NCBI GenBank assembly: GCA_036365515.1
Contig: CM070873.1
Location: 175,266,104 to 175,330,103, forward strand
DNA: 64,000 bases
Source of the DNA: Torymus aiolomorphi
Lineage: Eukaryota > Arthropoda > Insecta > Hymenoptera > Torymidae
Direction of reading: 5' to 3'
Shown: piece by piece, positions 1 through 12,220 of the stretch
Layout: each line of letters opens with the position of its first letter
Numbering within the stretch: the stretch's first letter is position 1
Notes under the pieces: model-generated
The model's input: the letters and a program-made list of their open reading frames with translations, nothing else
The model's database searches: none
What the model was told of the DNA's origin: nothing
Made by a program: the position numbers and the translations under genes

Positions 1-1568
1 TTATTCGAATCTGATGGGTAGCGTTCGAAAGAGAATTAAAATACCTATATTTTCTAAAAAAAATAAAGTTTCTAGCTATCGCGGTTCTTTTGTTATTAAC
101 GAAAACGTGTTTTTTCTTTAGAAGCTTATAACTCCTAAACTTAACGGTCAATTTTTTTGAGAAAAATCATGATAATACAGAATATAAATAGCTATAATCT
201 GTTAAAATTAGAATACATTCTGTAGGCTAGATTTTGAGTAAAAAATTGAAAAATGAAAAAAATCAGTTTTGTATGTCCAACGATTACAAGAGTAAAATTG
301 ACTTAATGGCTTGAAAATTCCTTTTAGAGGTAGATTTTTTATAGTTCTCGGTCGAGTTCTTTGGGCAAAATGATTGATCCATAAATTTCAGAGATATTTG
401 AGGTTAAAAATTTTTTGACATTTTTTTAAAATCGTAATTTCTCGAGAACGGCTATATTTATCTGAATGGGGTGGGTGTAATTTGAAAGAGAATTAAAATA
501 CCTATATTTAAAAAAAAAAATTAATTTTCTATCTATCACGGTTCTTTAGTTATCATCAAAGACAAAAACGTGTTTTTTTTTCAAAAACTCGTAACTCCAA
601 TGATGTTATCATCAGTATATTATAAAAGTATATATTATTGGCGTCAAAATGTAATATGTTTGAATTTTCAAGACTGAATTCTTGAAGAAGATTCACCTAG
701 TACTTCCGAAAAAAAAGGAAGAAAATGAAATATTATATTATACAAATGGGGATAACATTAAATTTAAGGTTATATTTATTTTTGCTTCCTCCTATTTGTA
801 TTGATTTTATGCGGTTTTGAACCTAAAAAGCAAGGCTAAATTCATTTTCGCGATTTTACATAATTTTAGAGGAGAGGGAGAGAATGAATTTCTTTACACG
901 ATAGTTAATAAAAGTCACCTTTTAGAACATATTTTTATGTAGGAAAACGCCGAAAATCATTCATGTGTTACAAAAATTAATTTAATCTCTAAATTAAAAA
1001 AGATTTATATTTTATTTTTAAAAAACGCGCAGTGATATCTACCGGTCGGTGGTGTGGAATGAGGAAACGTCATTGAGTAGGCATTCGATGATTTTTTTTA
1101 ATTTTTAAAAAACCAACCGACAAAAAGAATTAAAATGTTTAAAAATTATATCTATTATAATTATGAATTATGCATTATGCATTATGAATGCATTATATTC
1201 TGCATTATTATAATTTATTTGTGAGTTATGAACTTTTTTAAAAAAACTCGTTTTTGGTAATAACATAAGATCAATGATAGCTATAAATTTTTTTTTTCTT
1301 AAAAAATATGAATTATGAAATATAAAAAAAAACACGTTTTTGTTAATAACAAAACAATCGTGATAGCTATTTGTTTTATTATAAAATATAGATATTTTAT
1401 TTCTATTTCAAATGATAACTTTATTTATCAGCTCAAAATTTATATAAATTTAATATAAATAAATTATAAATAAATAAATAAATTTAAAAGTTAACAATTT
1501 TTAATATTCATAAATGAATTTAATTATAATTATGCAATAAATTTTTTAAAAACTTATCAATTTTGTTA
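1..1568. repeat. AT-rich spacer with short repeats in both orientations
   Basis: There is no gene here. A ~100-bp block at about 22-120 (core AATTAAAATACCTATATTT, then CTATC-CGGTTCTTTTGTTATTA and AAAACGTGTTTTTT) recurs as a direct copy at about 479-585. It also recurs in inverted orientation at about 1313-1415 and, in part, at 1228-1295. The arrangement resembles pieces of a small dispersed AT-rich element. No terminal repeat or coding sequence was recognised. Confidence 0.6.
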
Positions 1569-2430
1569 TTAAAAATTAATTAAAGGAATCAACAAATTAC
1601 GGTTGAGGAAGCTACGGGCCAATGAATTGGCAGCGGTTTTTAAGTTTGAGTGCGGATGCATTTGTCTGCTTAAGCAGTCCGCGCTAGAGTTTCTCTTACC
1701 CTCAATGTGTTCGAGCTCAATGTTAAAATCTTGGATTGATAAGCTCCACCGCATCATTCCCGCGTTATTGAATCTGCTCGTGTTTAAGAATGTTATTGCT
1801 TGATGATCTGTTCTAACGATAATCTTTTTTGAGCCTTTTAAATATGATTCTAATTTATGTAATGCCCATACTACAGCAATTAATTCTTTTTCTGAGGTAA
1901 AATAATTGATTTCGCTACCTTTCAGCGTTCTGCTAACGAAACAAACTATTTTTTTCTTTACTTTTATCGTTTAATTCTGATAAAATCGCCGCGATTGCGT
2001 AATTACTCGCGTCGGTTGTCAGAATGAATGGTTTATCTTTATTTACATATGCTAACATCATGTAATTATCAAATGCGCAAATTATTTTATGAAATGCTAC
2101 GGCATAATGTTCTTGCCATTTAAATTTAAAATCTTTTCTTGTCAATTCTAATAATGGAATTGTTAACTTCGCGTAATTATTTACGAACCTCGAGTAGAAA
2201 TTTACAAAACCTAGGAATGATTGGACTCCCCTTAGATTTATCGGTTCCTTGAAGCATTTTATCGAAGTGATTTTTTCCGGGTCCGGAATTATCCCGTCCG
2301 GGGTATACCGGGTTCCCAAACTAAGACGTACACGAGATTTTCTCTCAGCCAAATTGATAAATTCGTCAAAATCTGGGGGCCTAGGGGTTTTCGGACCCAA
2401 GGAATCGAATGGCGCTGTCAAAAAATTCAT
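1569..2430 (-). pseudogene. Gypsy-type pol fragment (end of RT to RNase H), frameshifted
   Basis: This is a degraded piece of a Ty3/gypsy polyprotein read on the minus strand. The upstream part (2430-1933) has the RT connection region (PDPEKI, then SFLGFVNFYSRFV) and the start of RNase H (FILTTDASNYAIAAILSE, with the first catalytic Asp). A one-base frameshift near 1950 moves the frame. The next frame carries the segment with TSEKELIAVVWAL and VRTDHQAI and ends near 1569 with the typical NSSADCLSR tail of gypsy RNase H. No finger/palm RT, integrase or LTR adjoins it. It may be the 3' remnant of the same minus-strand element whose primer site lies at 9461-9478, separated by later insertions; that link is inference. 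Confidence 0.8.
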
Positions 2431-2996
2431 AAAATGACAAACACAAAAAGTAAAAAAATTATTTTTTCGAAAAATATTTGCGGTACGGCTTTTATGATAG
2501 TTTCTTGTAGTTTGTTCAATTTGGAGGCTATACCACCTTGACCCGATAGCATTTCATGTAATAATATTTATTTAACGCATTTTTGAAAATTGTATATTTT
2601 ACTTTGGCTTGGACCGCAAACTCGCGTTCGAGAAAGCGGAATTGCGGAACTCGGAAAACGCCAGACTTTCCAAACTGTGACTCTAGCAAAGAAGCGGCAA
2701 CTTCAACACGCAATATCTGAGCACAACTAAATAAAGCCAACAAACTATCTTAATCATTGATACAACATAATAGCATGATATTCATGATGTTTTCATTAAT
2801 AGCTATTGTTTCCAAGTACATATTATTACTGTAGCGTACAACGTAATACATAATTTGTAGGCTAGAGAGCAATGTTTACAAATGGTGAACATCTGCGACG
2901 GCGTCCAGAGATGGCGCCAGTGCGACTTACGTCGCACCGTATGAACGCAGCGCGCGGAGTCACGGCCGTAAATGAGCTCGTGGTGTCTCGCGTATA
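2431..2996. other. No recognisable feature
   Basis: Mixed-composition sequence between the gypsy fragment and the DD41D transposon. It contains only short open frames without recognisable domains. It is the left flank of the DD41D insertion, whose target TA is at 2995-2996. Confidence 0.4.
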
Positions 2997-3592
2997 CAGC
3001 GTGTCCAAAAAGTCTGGAAACACCCAAATAATTTCTCAGCTGAATTACTATTGGAAAATGTTAAGGTCGCCTTTGTAGTAATTTTTTACGAGGAATCCAA
3101 TGGTGACCTTGGATTCGACCTTGGACCTCATTTTTGAGGTTATTTCAAGGTCAACCTCATTTTTTTAAATGGTAACCCCTATTTTTTATAGCGGAATCTG
3201 AAAGAGCGGAAAATTTTACGTCCGGATATGTATTAAGGTATGAGGTTGAGGTTACCCCCAGAGGTCAAATTGAGGTCAAAGTATGATTTCTTAAAAATTT
3301 CGCGAGTTCAGTGGTACAACAAAACAAACAAAGGTAAGGTTTGGTAAGTTCGAACGAAGACTTGAAGGTGACCTCTGATTCGACCTTGAACCTCATTTTG
3401 AGCCTCATTTTTGAGGTTATTTCGAGGTCAACCTCATTTTTTTAAATGGTAACCCCTATTTTTTAGCGGAATCGGAAAGAGTGTGAAACTTTACGTCCAA
3501 ACATGTACTCAGAACATAGTTCAAGAAGGACCTTGACGTTCATTTGAAGGTCATTTAAACTTAATGACGGTCTGATCTTGTGTAAACTTTTT
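2997..3592 (+). repeat. Left TIR of the DD41D transposon
   Basis: This is the inverted counterpart of 5392-5987, about 596 bp each. It contains many direct and inverted AGGTCA half-sites (for example TTTCAAGGTCAACCTCA near 3144) and paired blocks of GAGGTT/AACCTC. The element boundary is set by the CAGCGTG end next to TA. Confidence 0.9.
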
Positions 3593-3746
3593 ATCACACT
3601 GAGCGAGGTTAATTCTTTAGTAGTTTTCAACGAGAAATCTAATGGTGACCTTGACATTGTCCTTAAAAGTCATGTCAAGTTCAATTTTTTTACATTTAGC
3701 GTTACCCAGGAACAACGACGTGGACGTAGTAAAATCTGTTCCCTTT

Positions 3747-3942
3747 GGGGTGCTTGATTTACGTGAGTCCCCTTGCCTCTCACGATGGGGTGCTTGATTT
3801 ACGTGAGTCCCCTTGCCTCTCACGATGGGGTGCTTGAATTACGTGAGTCCCCTTGCCTCTCACGATGGGGTGCTTGATTTACGTGAGTCCCCTTGCCTCT
3901 CACGATGGGGCGCTTGATTTACGTGAGTCCCCTTGCCTCTCA
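3747..3942. repeat. 40-bp tandem repeat, about 4.9 copies
   Basis: Units start at 3747, 3787, 3827, 3867 and 3907, each beginning GGGGTGCTTGATTTACGTGA and ending CTCTCACGAT; the last copy is short. The copies differ at only one or two positions. There are no unique spacers, so this is a minisatellite. It sits inside the DD41D element, between the left TIR and the transposase stop, and has no counterpart in the right arm. Confidence 0.95.
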
Positions 3943-3971
3943 CATTTGATTTTTTTAAACAGTATAACATC

Positions 3972-5048
3972 TTATTTCAAGTGCTCGAACTGTTCTCCAT
4001 TCATTTCTTGACAGTAACCTAATCGATGATAGAAAGCACCAACAGCATTTTCAATCATTTCAGTAGGAATGAGAGCTGATTCATCAATGATCCTTTCACG
4101 TAATTCATCTAAGTTTAAGGGTTTTGTTTTGAATACACGATCCTTCAGATAACCCCAATAGAAATAATCTAGAGGCGTTAAATCGGGGGACCTAGCTGGC
4201 CATTCAATTGCACCTCTTCGTCCTATCCATCGATTAATGAATACTGTATCTAAGTATGTGCGAACGTTTCGTGCATAATGAGCTGCTGCACCGTCCTGTT
4301 GATACCATGTGTTATTAAAGTCCTCTCCAGCTATTTCTCTTATAGCAGGAACAATTTGATTCCGCAACATAGTTTCATACTTTTCTGCATTTAAATTGCC
4401 ATCAATAAAAAATGGTCCTATAATCCTATTATTTAATATTCCAGCCCAGACATTTAATTTTTGTGGATATTGTGACTTGGCTTCTCTTGCCCAATGAGGG
4501 TTTTCAACTGCCCAATATCTACAGTTATGCCTATTTACGCTTGAGTCAAGTTGAAATGTAGCTTCATCTGAGAAGACTATATTTGATGGAAAATTTGGAT
4601 TTTGTACGATGCGTGCCATCATATCATCACAGAATTCAACGCGACGATCGAAATCATCTTCATTTAACTTGTGTATTAGCGTTACTTTAAATGGATGGAG
4701 CTTCGCTCTCTTTAGTATGTTATGAATAGATGATTTACTTATTTCGTGCACTTGAGCAGCTCTACGAACGGAAGTATGCGGATCTTCGGTGAATGTTAAC
4801 ACAACATCTAAAGATTTCTCTTCGTTACCTGCTAACATTGGTCTGCCTGATCGAGGTAAATCGCTGATAGTGCCGGTATTTTCAAACCTTCTAACAGTTT
4901 TTTGAACTGTTGAAAATGATAGTGGAGTTCCACCAACCCTAAATGAAGCATTAAAAATATCTCTTACGGCCCTATAAGATCGCTGCATGTGTCCCCAACC
5001 TCTCATCATGAGAATCGTTATTCTTTCTCTATCAGTGAGTTTGTTCAT
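3972..5048 (-). CDS. DD41D mariner-like transposase
   Basis: A 358-residue protein that should bind the element ends and catalyse cut-and-paste transposition into TA sites in the nucleus. The N-terminal third (about residues 5-115) is a paired helix-turn-helix region with the linker DLPRSGRP. The DDE domain has Asp161 (FSDEATF), Asp252 (YQQDGAAAHYA) and Asp294 (SPDLTPLDYF). There are 41 residues between the last two, which defines the DD41D (rosa/Visitor-like) group. The motif RWIGRRG..IEWPARSPDL is typical. Length matches the family (about 340-360) and no stop or frameshift is visible. The ATG at 5048 fits the family start. It may be functional; its ends carry matching TIRs and TA. Confidence 0.93.
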   Translation of the reverse strand: MNKLTDRERITILMMRGWGHMQRSYRAVRDIFNASFRVGGTPLSFSTVQKTVRRFENTGTISDLPRSGRPMLAGNEEKSLDVVLTFTEDPHTSVRRAAQVHEISKSSIHNILKRAKLHPFKVTLIHKLNEDDFDRRVEFCDDMMARIVQNPNFPSNIVFSDEATFQLDSSVNRHNCRYWAVENPHWAREAKSQYPQKLNVWAGILNNRIIGPFFIDGNLNAEKYETMLRNQIVPAIREIAGEDFNNTWYQQDGAAAHYARNVRTYLDTVFINRWIGRRGAIEWPARSPDLTPLDYFYWGYLKDRVFKTKPLNLDELRERIIDESALIPTEMIENAVGAFYHRLGYCQEMNGEQFEHLK

Positions 5049-5256
5049 TTTTATTACTCTTCGTAGTAGACCTTATCCAAAAATACTTTTTGAGTTGAAA
5101 ATAAGAACTTTTAATTTTCAAAAAATATGTTTGAAAGATGACCAACCCTTTTCTGTGGTGGTTATGGAATGAATAATAGCTTATTGTCACTCTAACCATA
5201 CGAAAAATAACAAGTAACAATGTTCAATATTTAAACGCTTCAAAAAATTTTACAAT

Positions 5257-5390
5257 GAATCAGCTCTCATTCCTACTGAAATGATCAAAAATACTGTTGG
5301 TGTTTTCGATCATCGATTAGGTTACTATCAAAAAGTGGATGGAAAATAATTCGAGCACTTGAAATAAGATGTTAGACTGTTTAAAAAAAT
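5257..5390 (+). pseudogene. Inverted partial copy of the transposase 3' end
   Basis: These 134 bp repeat, in inverted orientation and with some divergence, the last ~40 codons of the transposase at 3950-4083. Read on the plus strand, the matching peptide ends in FEHLK after one in-frame stop. It lies directly against the right TIR, so the right arm is an inverted copy of transposase end plus TIR, lacking the 357-bp segment with the minisatellite. Confidence 0.88.
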
Positions 5391-5987
5391 TAAAAAGTTT
5401 ACACAAGATCAGACCGTCATTAAGTTTAAATGACCTTCAAATGAACGTCAAGGTCCTTCTTGCACTATGTTCTGAGTACATGTTTGGACGTAAAGTTTCA
5501 CACTCTTTCCGATTCCGGTAAAAAAATAGGGGTGACCATTTAAAAAATGAGGTTGACCTCGAAATAACCTCAAAAATGAGGCTCAAAATGAGGTTCAAGG
5601 TCGAATCAGAGGTCACCTTCAAGTCTTCGTTCGAACTTACCAAACCTTACCTTTGTTTGTTTTGTTTTACCACTGAACTCGCGAAATTTTTAAGAAATCA
5701 TACTTTGACCTCAATTTGACCTCTGGGGGCAACCTCAACCTCATACCTTAATACATATCCGGACGTAAAATTTTCCGCTCTTTCAGATTCCGCTATAAAA
5801 AATAGGGGTTACCATTTAAAAAAATGAGGTTGACCTTGAAATAACCTCAAAAATGAGGTCCAAGGTCGAATCCAAGGTCACCATTGGATTCCTCGTAAAA
5901 AATTACTACAAAGGCGACCTTAACATTTTCCAATAGTAATTCAGCTGAGAAATTATTTGGGTGTTTCCAGACTTTTTGGACACGCTG

Positions 5988-7060
5988 TATATGCGTATCT
6001 CTGCTGTACTTATTTTCAAAGAAACTAAGCTAAAGAATCATAGTTTTGTTACTGAAAAGTAATAATACCCAATGTGTCTTGCGCTTCCTTACTTTCTGTT
6101 AACACGAGATATGTTCTTGTTTATACGAGATATGGACTGTCCAAGTTTTTTCCTCCTTAGGTGCGTAATATACTATTTATGAAAAAAGTAACGAAGCTTT
6201 CCAAATCAGACATACTTTTATACTGTTATGAGTGAGAAATCGCAAATAAATTAATAAATAATACACAAAATCATATTTATCCATATAACATCAGACAGTA
6301 ACGTTACTATCCATAGTGATTAATAATTAATTTATTGTTATTCTTAGAATTTATTATCCATAACATTTTCTTGAAATTACTATTACTATGAGTTTATAAT
6401 TTTTTCGTAATTATTTATTCATAGTGTTAAATAATTAAACATAAACCTCCCAGCGTGAAAAAAGTTACTAAGGCCTAAATATTTCACACAGTATTAGCCA
6501 AGTATGGGCAAGATGTGGCCTATAAGAAACAATATATGGGCGAAATATTGGCTTTATAATGCCACAGCGCCGGAGCCACATACTGTCTATCTTTAGATAT
6601 ATCTTGGGCAGCTATTGCCCATATATTGCTTATACAAATCAAATGTTTCGAAGAAATCCTAACTCGTAAAATCGAACTTATACCCCGACAGTTTTTTCAG
6701 AGCTTCTTCCAGATTATTAAGCAAACCTAGAAAAATATTACAAGCAAACTTTTGCTCGGTGATAGAATGTTCGAAACTGCAGCGAAGTGTTCTCTTGATT
6801 TTTTGTGATTTTATGTATTTTATTTTTAATAAGCTTGAAACTCTACCAATTACTTGGTCGGTAATGGTAGGACTATGCCACCCCGTTAAGGTATGGCTGA
6901 AAGTATGGGCTAAAGAATTGCTGGTAGTATGGCTGGAAGTATAATGTTTAAAAGTATAGCTTAAAGAACGTCGAAAATATTGGCAATATATTGAGTATAT
7001 ATTGGCAATATATTGGGAATATATTCGCTACAAATTGGCAACAAATTGGCAATCTCACAA
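5988..7060. other. No gene; short inverted repeats
   Basis: Right flank of the DD41D element. AT-rich sequence includes short inverted matches such as CAATATATGGGC (about 6521) and GCCCATATATTG (about 6618), and runs of ATATTGGCAATATATTG near 6985-7020. It may be the outer part of the foldback region that follows. No supportable coding sequence. Confidence 0.4.
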
Positions 7061-8030
7061 TCGTTACATACAAAATTATACACAGTTTGTACAAAGTTCA
7101 AATTTAGATAAAGTTTAAACAAAGTTTAGACCAAGTTCAGAGCAAGGTTATAAAAAGTCTCTAAGTCTTAATGAAAATCTCGCTTAAAGTGTCGCATAAA
7201 ACGTTTATATGAAGTTTAAACAAAGTTCAGGAAAAGTTCAGGCAAAGTTTGTACAGAGTATAGATAAAGTTTAGATAAAGTTTAGATAAAGTTTATACAG
7301 AGTTTAGACCAAGTTTATACATACAACGGTTATAGAGTATAGCTGAAGTCTAGATAAAGTTTGAACAAAGTTTATACCTCGTTTAGATCAAGTTTATAGA
7401 ATGTCTCGCTCGAAGTCTCGCTTGAAATCTCGCTCGAAGTCTGGTTAAAAGTCTCGTTCGAAGTCTCGCTAAAAGTCTGGCTAAAAGTCCCGGACGAAGT
7501 CTCGCTCGAAGTCTCGCTAAAATTCTCTCTCGAAGTCTCGCTAAAAGTCTGGCTAAAAGTCCCGCTCGAAGTCTCGCTAAAAGTCTCGCTAAAATTCTCT
7601 CTCGAAATCTCGCTAAAAGTCTCGCTAAAAGTCCCGCTCGAAGTCTCGCTAAAAGTCTCGCTCGAAGTCTCACTAAAAGTCTGGTTAAAAGTCTCGCTGA
7701 AAATCTCGCTAAAAGTCTTGCTCGAAGTCCGGCTCAAACTTTGGGTTGAAGACTTTGAGACTTTCTATCAACTTCGTCAAAACATGTTGTAAACTATGCT
7801 TGAACTTTAGCCAAACTATATCTCAACTTTATGTAAAATGTGTATAAACTTTGAATGCAACGCTTTAAGCGAAACTTTCTATAAATTTTGTCTAAACTTG
7901 CTCTAAACTTTACCCAAACTTTATCTAAATTATATCTAAACCTAATTTAAACTCTGTATAAACTTGGTCTAAACTCTGTATAAACTTTATCTAAACTTTA
8001 TCCAAACTTTATCTACACTCCGTTTATGCG
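7061..8030. repeat. Foldback minisatellite region
   Basis: The left arm (about 7070-7380) repeats short units around AGTTTAGATAAAG. The right arm (about 7780-8030) repeats the complement, CTTTATCTAAACTT. Stretches 7250-7330 and 7940-8020 are near-perfect inverted copies, both containing GTATAAACTTGGTCTAAAC or its complement. The centre (7393-7737) is a 12-bp minisatellite alternating AGTCTCGCTAAA and AGTCTCGCTCGA. The repeat yields long open frames of Ser/Glu/Thr/Phe repeats on the minus strand, which are artefacts of the unit length. Confidence 0.75.
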
Positions 8031-8782
8031 TCAATTAATTCCTGCTGTTTATTTAAATATTTGTCTTTTTCCTCGTCCATAGATATGCTATATAATTGTT
8101 ACGGCAAATCTAGGGATCTGCGAGACTTAGCCATTTTGAGGACTTTTACTTGACGATAACTTCAATACGAGAACGGAAGAAAAAAAAATTTTTTTACTTC
8201 TATGGACTGTTTAAACAATCGAAAAAGAAATTGCCAGATTTGAAAAATAACGTTAAGTATTAAAATGTTAGATACAATGTGTAATTAGCTTGATGCAGCT
8301 TACTAGTGTGAATAATACTTAGTATTTGTCATCACACAGCAGATAGGAAAAGAGAGTGCGCATTTATTACGATCGTGACCTATGCTCGCGGAGCACGGTT
8401 AACTCATAATACCGCAAACGAATTTGCTCACTCGAATTTTTCTTTTCGAAATTTTAACTTCTATATTTATGCGTACACGTTCACATGTGATAGAAAATTA
8501 TTTCTATTATTCACTAACTAGTGAAATTTAACTTTCTATATACCGCATTTAACCTAACGTTTCTCATTATTTTTTTTCATATTATTTTTGTGCTTTTTTG
8601 TGTGTTTTTTAGTTTTTTAGTTTTAATAAATTTTGATTAATATTATTTAGCCTGAATAGAATTATCTTAATTCAATTTTAATTTTTCTAATTTCATTGTG
8701 AGCGCCTCGATATCCCTTTTGCGCTCTCCTAATCGTCTTTCCAAGTTCTCGTATTTTCCAATGGTAAACGCCGTTAATTTAC
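8031..8782. other. Non-coding; first copy of a direct repeat (about 8362-8520)
   Basis: AT-rich. A block starting ATTACGATCGTGACCTATGC, with CTCGCGGAGCACGGT, recurs at about 9115-9310 (TTATGATCGTGACCTACGC). Both blocks continue into a TTCACGTTCACA-like segment. The duplication lies within the probable leader of a minus-strand LTR element. No coding sequence is supported. Confidence 0.45.
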
Positions 8783-8965
8783 CTACGTGTATTTGACTAT
8801 TCTCCGTTGCTTCCGCACCATTCTGAGGACTTTATTTACAATGTAATTATTAAAATCGGATATCTTCTTATTTAATAATTCTTGTTTTTTTACTTTCTTT
8901 TCTAATTCTATTATTCGATATACTAATCGCGATTCCGCGAACACCGGATGTATGTCTGGAATCAT
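8783..8965 (-). CDS. Small hypothetical coiled-coil ORF, possibly the start of a gag remnant
   Basis: A 60-residue frame with an ATG start, a heptad-like lysine/glutamate stretch (about residues 20-40, IIELEKKVKKQELLNKK) and a basic end. It lies about 500 bp downstream, on the minus strand, of a tRNA-Lys-type primer binding site, which is where gag would begin. No known domain is recognised and it may be chance. If it is gag, it is a truncated leftover. Confidence 0.3.
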   Translation of the reverse strand: MIPDIHPVFAESRLVYRIIELEKKVKKQELLNKKISDFNNYIVNKVLRMVRKQRRIVKYT

Positions 8966-9460
8966 ACTGATCGCTAGCCTAACTTACTATAAAGATATAC
9001 TTATAAAATAAATTCAATTACAAAAGTTATAAATTTAATGTGAAACAAGCCTGACGCGCCCAATCAGTACGGATAGAGCTTGACGCTCGTAAACACATAC
9101 GGTAAATAGCGCGCTTGTTATGATCGTGACCTACGCTCGCGGAGCACGGTAAACTCATAACATTGCAAAGAAATTTGCTTATTTCGGAATTACTATTCCG
9201 ACATTCGAATTTTATCTCCGAAAATTTTCACCTAATCTTTTTCTTTTCTATGTTCTTATTTTAATTTTAAGAAGAATATTTTAATTTTCACGTTCACACC
9301 GGAGAGAAAATTGCTTTAAAGTCAAAGAGTTTTGATTTGATTTTATTTTTTTCAAATCTACTCCCAAATCAAACTTTTTCCCCAATTTAATTTTTATTTT
9401 GCAAAAACTTAATCATTTTCTCACTCCCTTTATCACAAGCCTGCTAATTTTTACACTCGC

Positions 9461-9478
9461 GTCGCTGTTCGGGCGCCA
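9461..9478 (-). other. Primer binding site, tRNA-Lys type
   Basis: On the minus strand this reads TGGCGCCCGAACAGCGAC. It matches the 3' end complement of tRNA-Lys used by many retroviruses and gypsy-like elements (TGGCGCCCGAACAGGGAC) at all but one base. It lies three bases beyond a sequence ending GGTTACA, as expected immediately after a 5' LTR. Confidence 0.7.
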
Positions 9479-9481
9479 TCT

Positions 9482-10471
<990 letters not shown>

Positions 10472-11238
10472 GCACGGATATTTTTCTCCGTGAAATTCGC
10501 TATTTTTATCCATGATTACAAGATGGGCTTACAAATAATCGGTTATTCTTATATATAAATAGGAATGAGGAACATCTTTACTTCAGAATAAGTATTTATG
10601 AAGAAGCACAAATGAAATATAATATGACATGCCTAAATACGCAAATATAAATATTCTAAAATTATAACCTAACTATAATTATCAAGCAGTGATTTTTAAA
10701 AAGACTAAAATATACCATAAAAATAATTTTAATCTTGGCTCCGCTTTTAAAAGCTTTTCTGCATACAAATATTTATGCAGTAAAAATGAAAATATAGTGT
10801 AATTATTTATTCCTCTATTTATCTTATGTTGTTATATTTAGAACGTTAAAATAACGATGTTGTCAATTTCATTGTCAGTGATTTTTATTCTTTAAATAGA
10901 AAATTGAGCCTATCAACAAATCAATCTGAAATAAATAAAATACTCATGATTATTTATTCTGAATATACACATCATACACCTCAAAATATTTATTTCAATG
11001 GTACTAATTGTAAGTATTCCGCGCCCAAGGAGCTGCTAACCCCCGATAATGCTGTTATTAGAAAAATCCTGAAACACGTCAACTTTGATTTTTAATTTTA
11101 AGAATAATTATTTAATTTTATTGCAAATATTATGTACGAACATAAATAAAAAACAAATTTTTTTCCGAAATGTATATAAGGGTAGCTACCCTACGCGATC
11201 AAACAACCATTGCTAATTTCGCATTTCAAAGAGAAATA
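10472..11238. other. AT-rich spacer, no gene recognised
   Basis: It includes a 63-codon open frame at 10904-11095 with no recognisable domain, and a TATATAAGG motif near 11172. Nothing further can be supported. Confidence 0.4.
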
Positions 11239-11335
11239 TTTTCCATTTTGTTTCATTTTAAATTTTTATCTGAACTTGGGATATCTAGAAAAAACATATT
11301 TTGGGAGTGAGTTTTAGGGGTGCGTTTTACCCCTT
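11239..11335. repeat. Diverged relic of the TIR found at 42.4/48.2 kb
   Basis: The order TTCCATTTTGTTTC, a GATATCT(A) block with an AAAA..CATATTTTGGG segment, then TTTTAGGGGTG and TTTACCCCTT parallels the inverted repeats of the pogo-like element (about 42520-42620 and 48055-48160). The sequence is diverged and short, so it is a relic of the same or a related family. Confidence 0.6.
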
Positions 11336-11350
11336 TAATAATAGGAAACT

Positions 11351-11490
11351 GGGTCCACACAAGTCAAGTCACGGACCACCCGCGTGCAGCGTACATGCTA
11401 CGGGGTCCACACAAGTTAAACCAAGGACTACCCACGCGCAACTTACGCTACGGGGTCTACACCAGCCCATCCACGGACTACTCCAGGAAG
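11351..11490. repeat. Short tandem repeat, ~51-bp unit, 2.7 copies
   Basis: Units begin GGGTCCAC or GGGTCTAC at 11351, 11403 and 11453. Each continues through ACAAGT, GGACTACC(C) and CGCTAC-like segments. Overlapping open frames in this block follow from the repeat. Confidence 0.75.
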
Positions 11491-12220
11491 CGAACGGATG
11501 CATCGAACGTCCTAATACTTGGACACAAGTATCGTTCCAATTTGATTAAATTAAAAACTGCAACTATCATCTAGTCAAACTAGTGCATCTTTTTATTTAA
11601 TGAAAATTTATTGATCTTTATTTAGTCAATGTTACTTTAATTCAAATTGCGTAAATTAATTTGAGATTAATACAACTTAACTGAGTTTGAGTTTATTATA
11701 AAATTAATTGTAATATTTAACTAGTCTTGTGAAAATTGAATGCAATTTTCGACTTAGCAAGTACTTATATTATTGGACCTTGCAGTTTTACTGCTGCCTG
11801 CGGATGCAACATCGCGACTCAACTTAGGCTGCTTATCTATATTTGGATACGCTTCCGGATTCAGTTGCTGATTACACGCTGCAGGGGTTGCTGAATTCAA
11901 TGCTGGCAGTTACTTCCCTTCGAGCAGTCAACGCTGATCAACAGTTGAACCACCGTGGGAACGTTAGCAGATGCGCAACGTCGCATCTTCAACCGAATAT
12001 CTACGTTCATACTATAATAAGTATAACCTAGGCTAAGGCTTAATTGTAACAATTTTCACTAAGGGTTACTCTACTTTCAAGTAGGTAAACATAGTTAACG
12101 CAATACTTAGGTTAAGTAGTCAAATTCGTCACTAGTCGCTTCCTTATTGATCTCAAAAGTTTTACTTCCTCAGATTAAATAGTCAAGTCCTTGCTAGTCA
12201 GTATACTTTGATCTCAAAAT
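11491..12220. other. Probable leader/LTR remnant upstream of BEL/Pao gag
   Basis: No LTR end or primer site could be fixed. The stretch precedes a BEL/Pao gag in the same orientation and is probably what remains of its 5' region. A 62-codon frame at 11843-12031 shows no known domain. Confidence 0.35.

Larger units (their letters stand above)
2997..5987 (-). mobile_element. Tc1/mariner-type DNA transposon, DD41D group, with 596-bp TIRs
   Basis: Complete element of 2991 bp. Both ends begin CAGCGTGTCCAAAAAGTCTG and are flanked by TA (2995-2996 and 5988-5989), the hallmark target duplication of this superfamily. Terminal inverted repeats run about 2997-3592 and 5392-5987, far longer than usual for mariner-like elements, and are rich in AGGTCA/TGACCT motifs. 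The transposase lies on the minus strand at 3972-5048. The left arm has an extra ~357 bp (3593-3949), including a 40-bp tandem repeat. The right arm carries an inverted copy of the transposase 3' end directly against its TIR. The long open transposase suggests fairly recent activity. Confidence 0.92.

Noticed and set aside
3747..3942. CRISPR-like array
   Set aside because: 40-bp units are directly adjacent with no spacers, in a eukaryotic transposon.
7372..7737. 121- and 96-residue repetitive proteins on the minus strand
   Set aside because: Two frames of the same 12-bp minisatellite are open together; no domain and no gene context.
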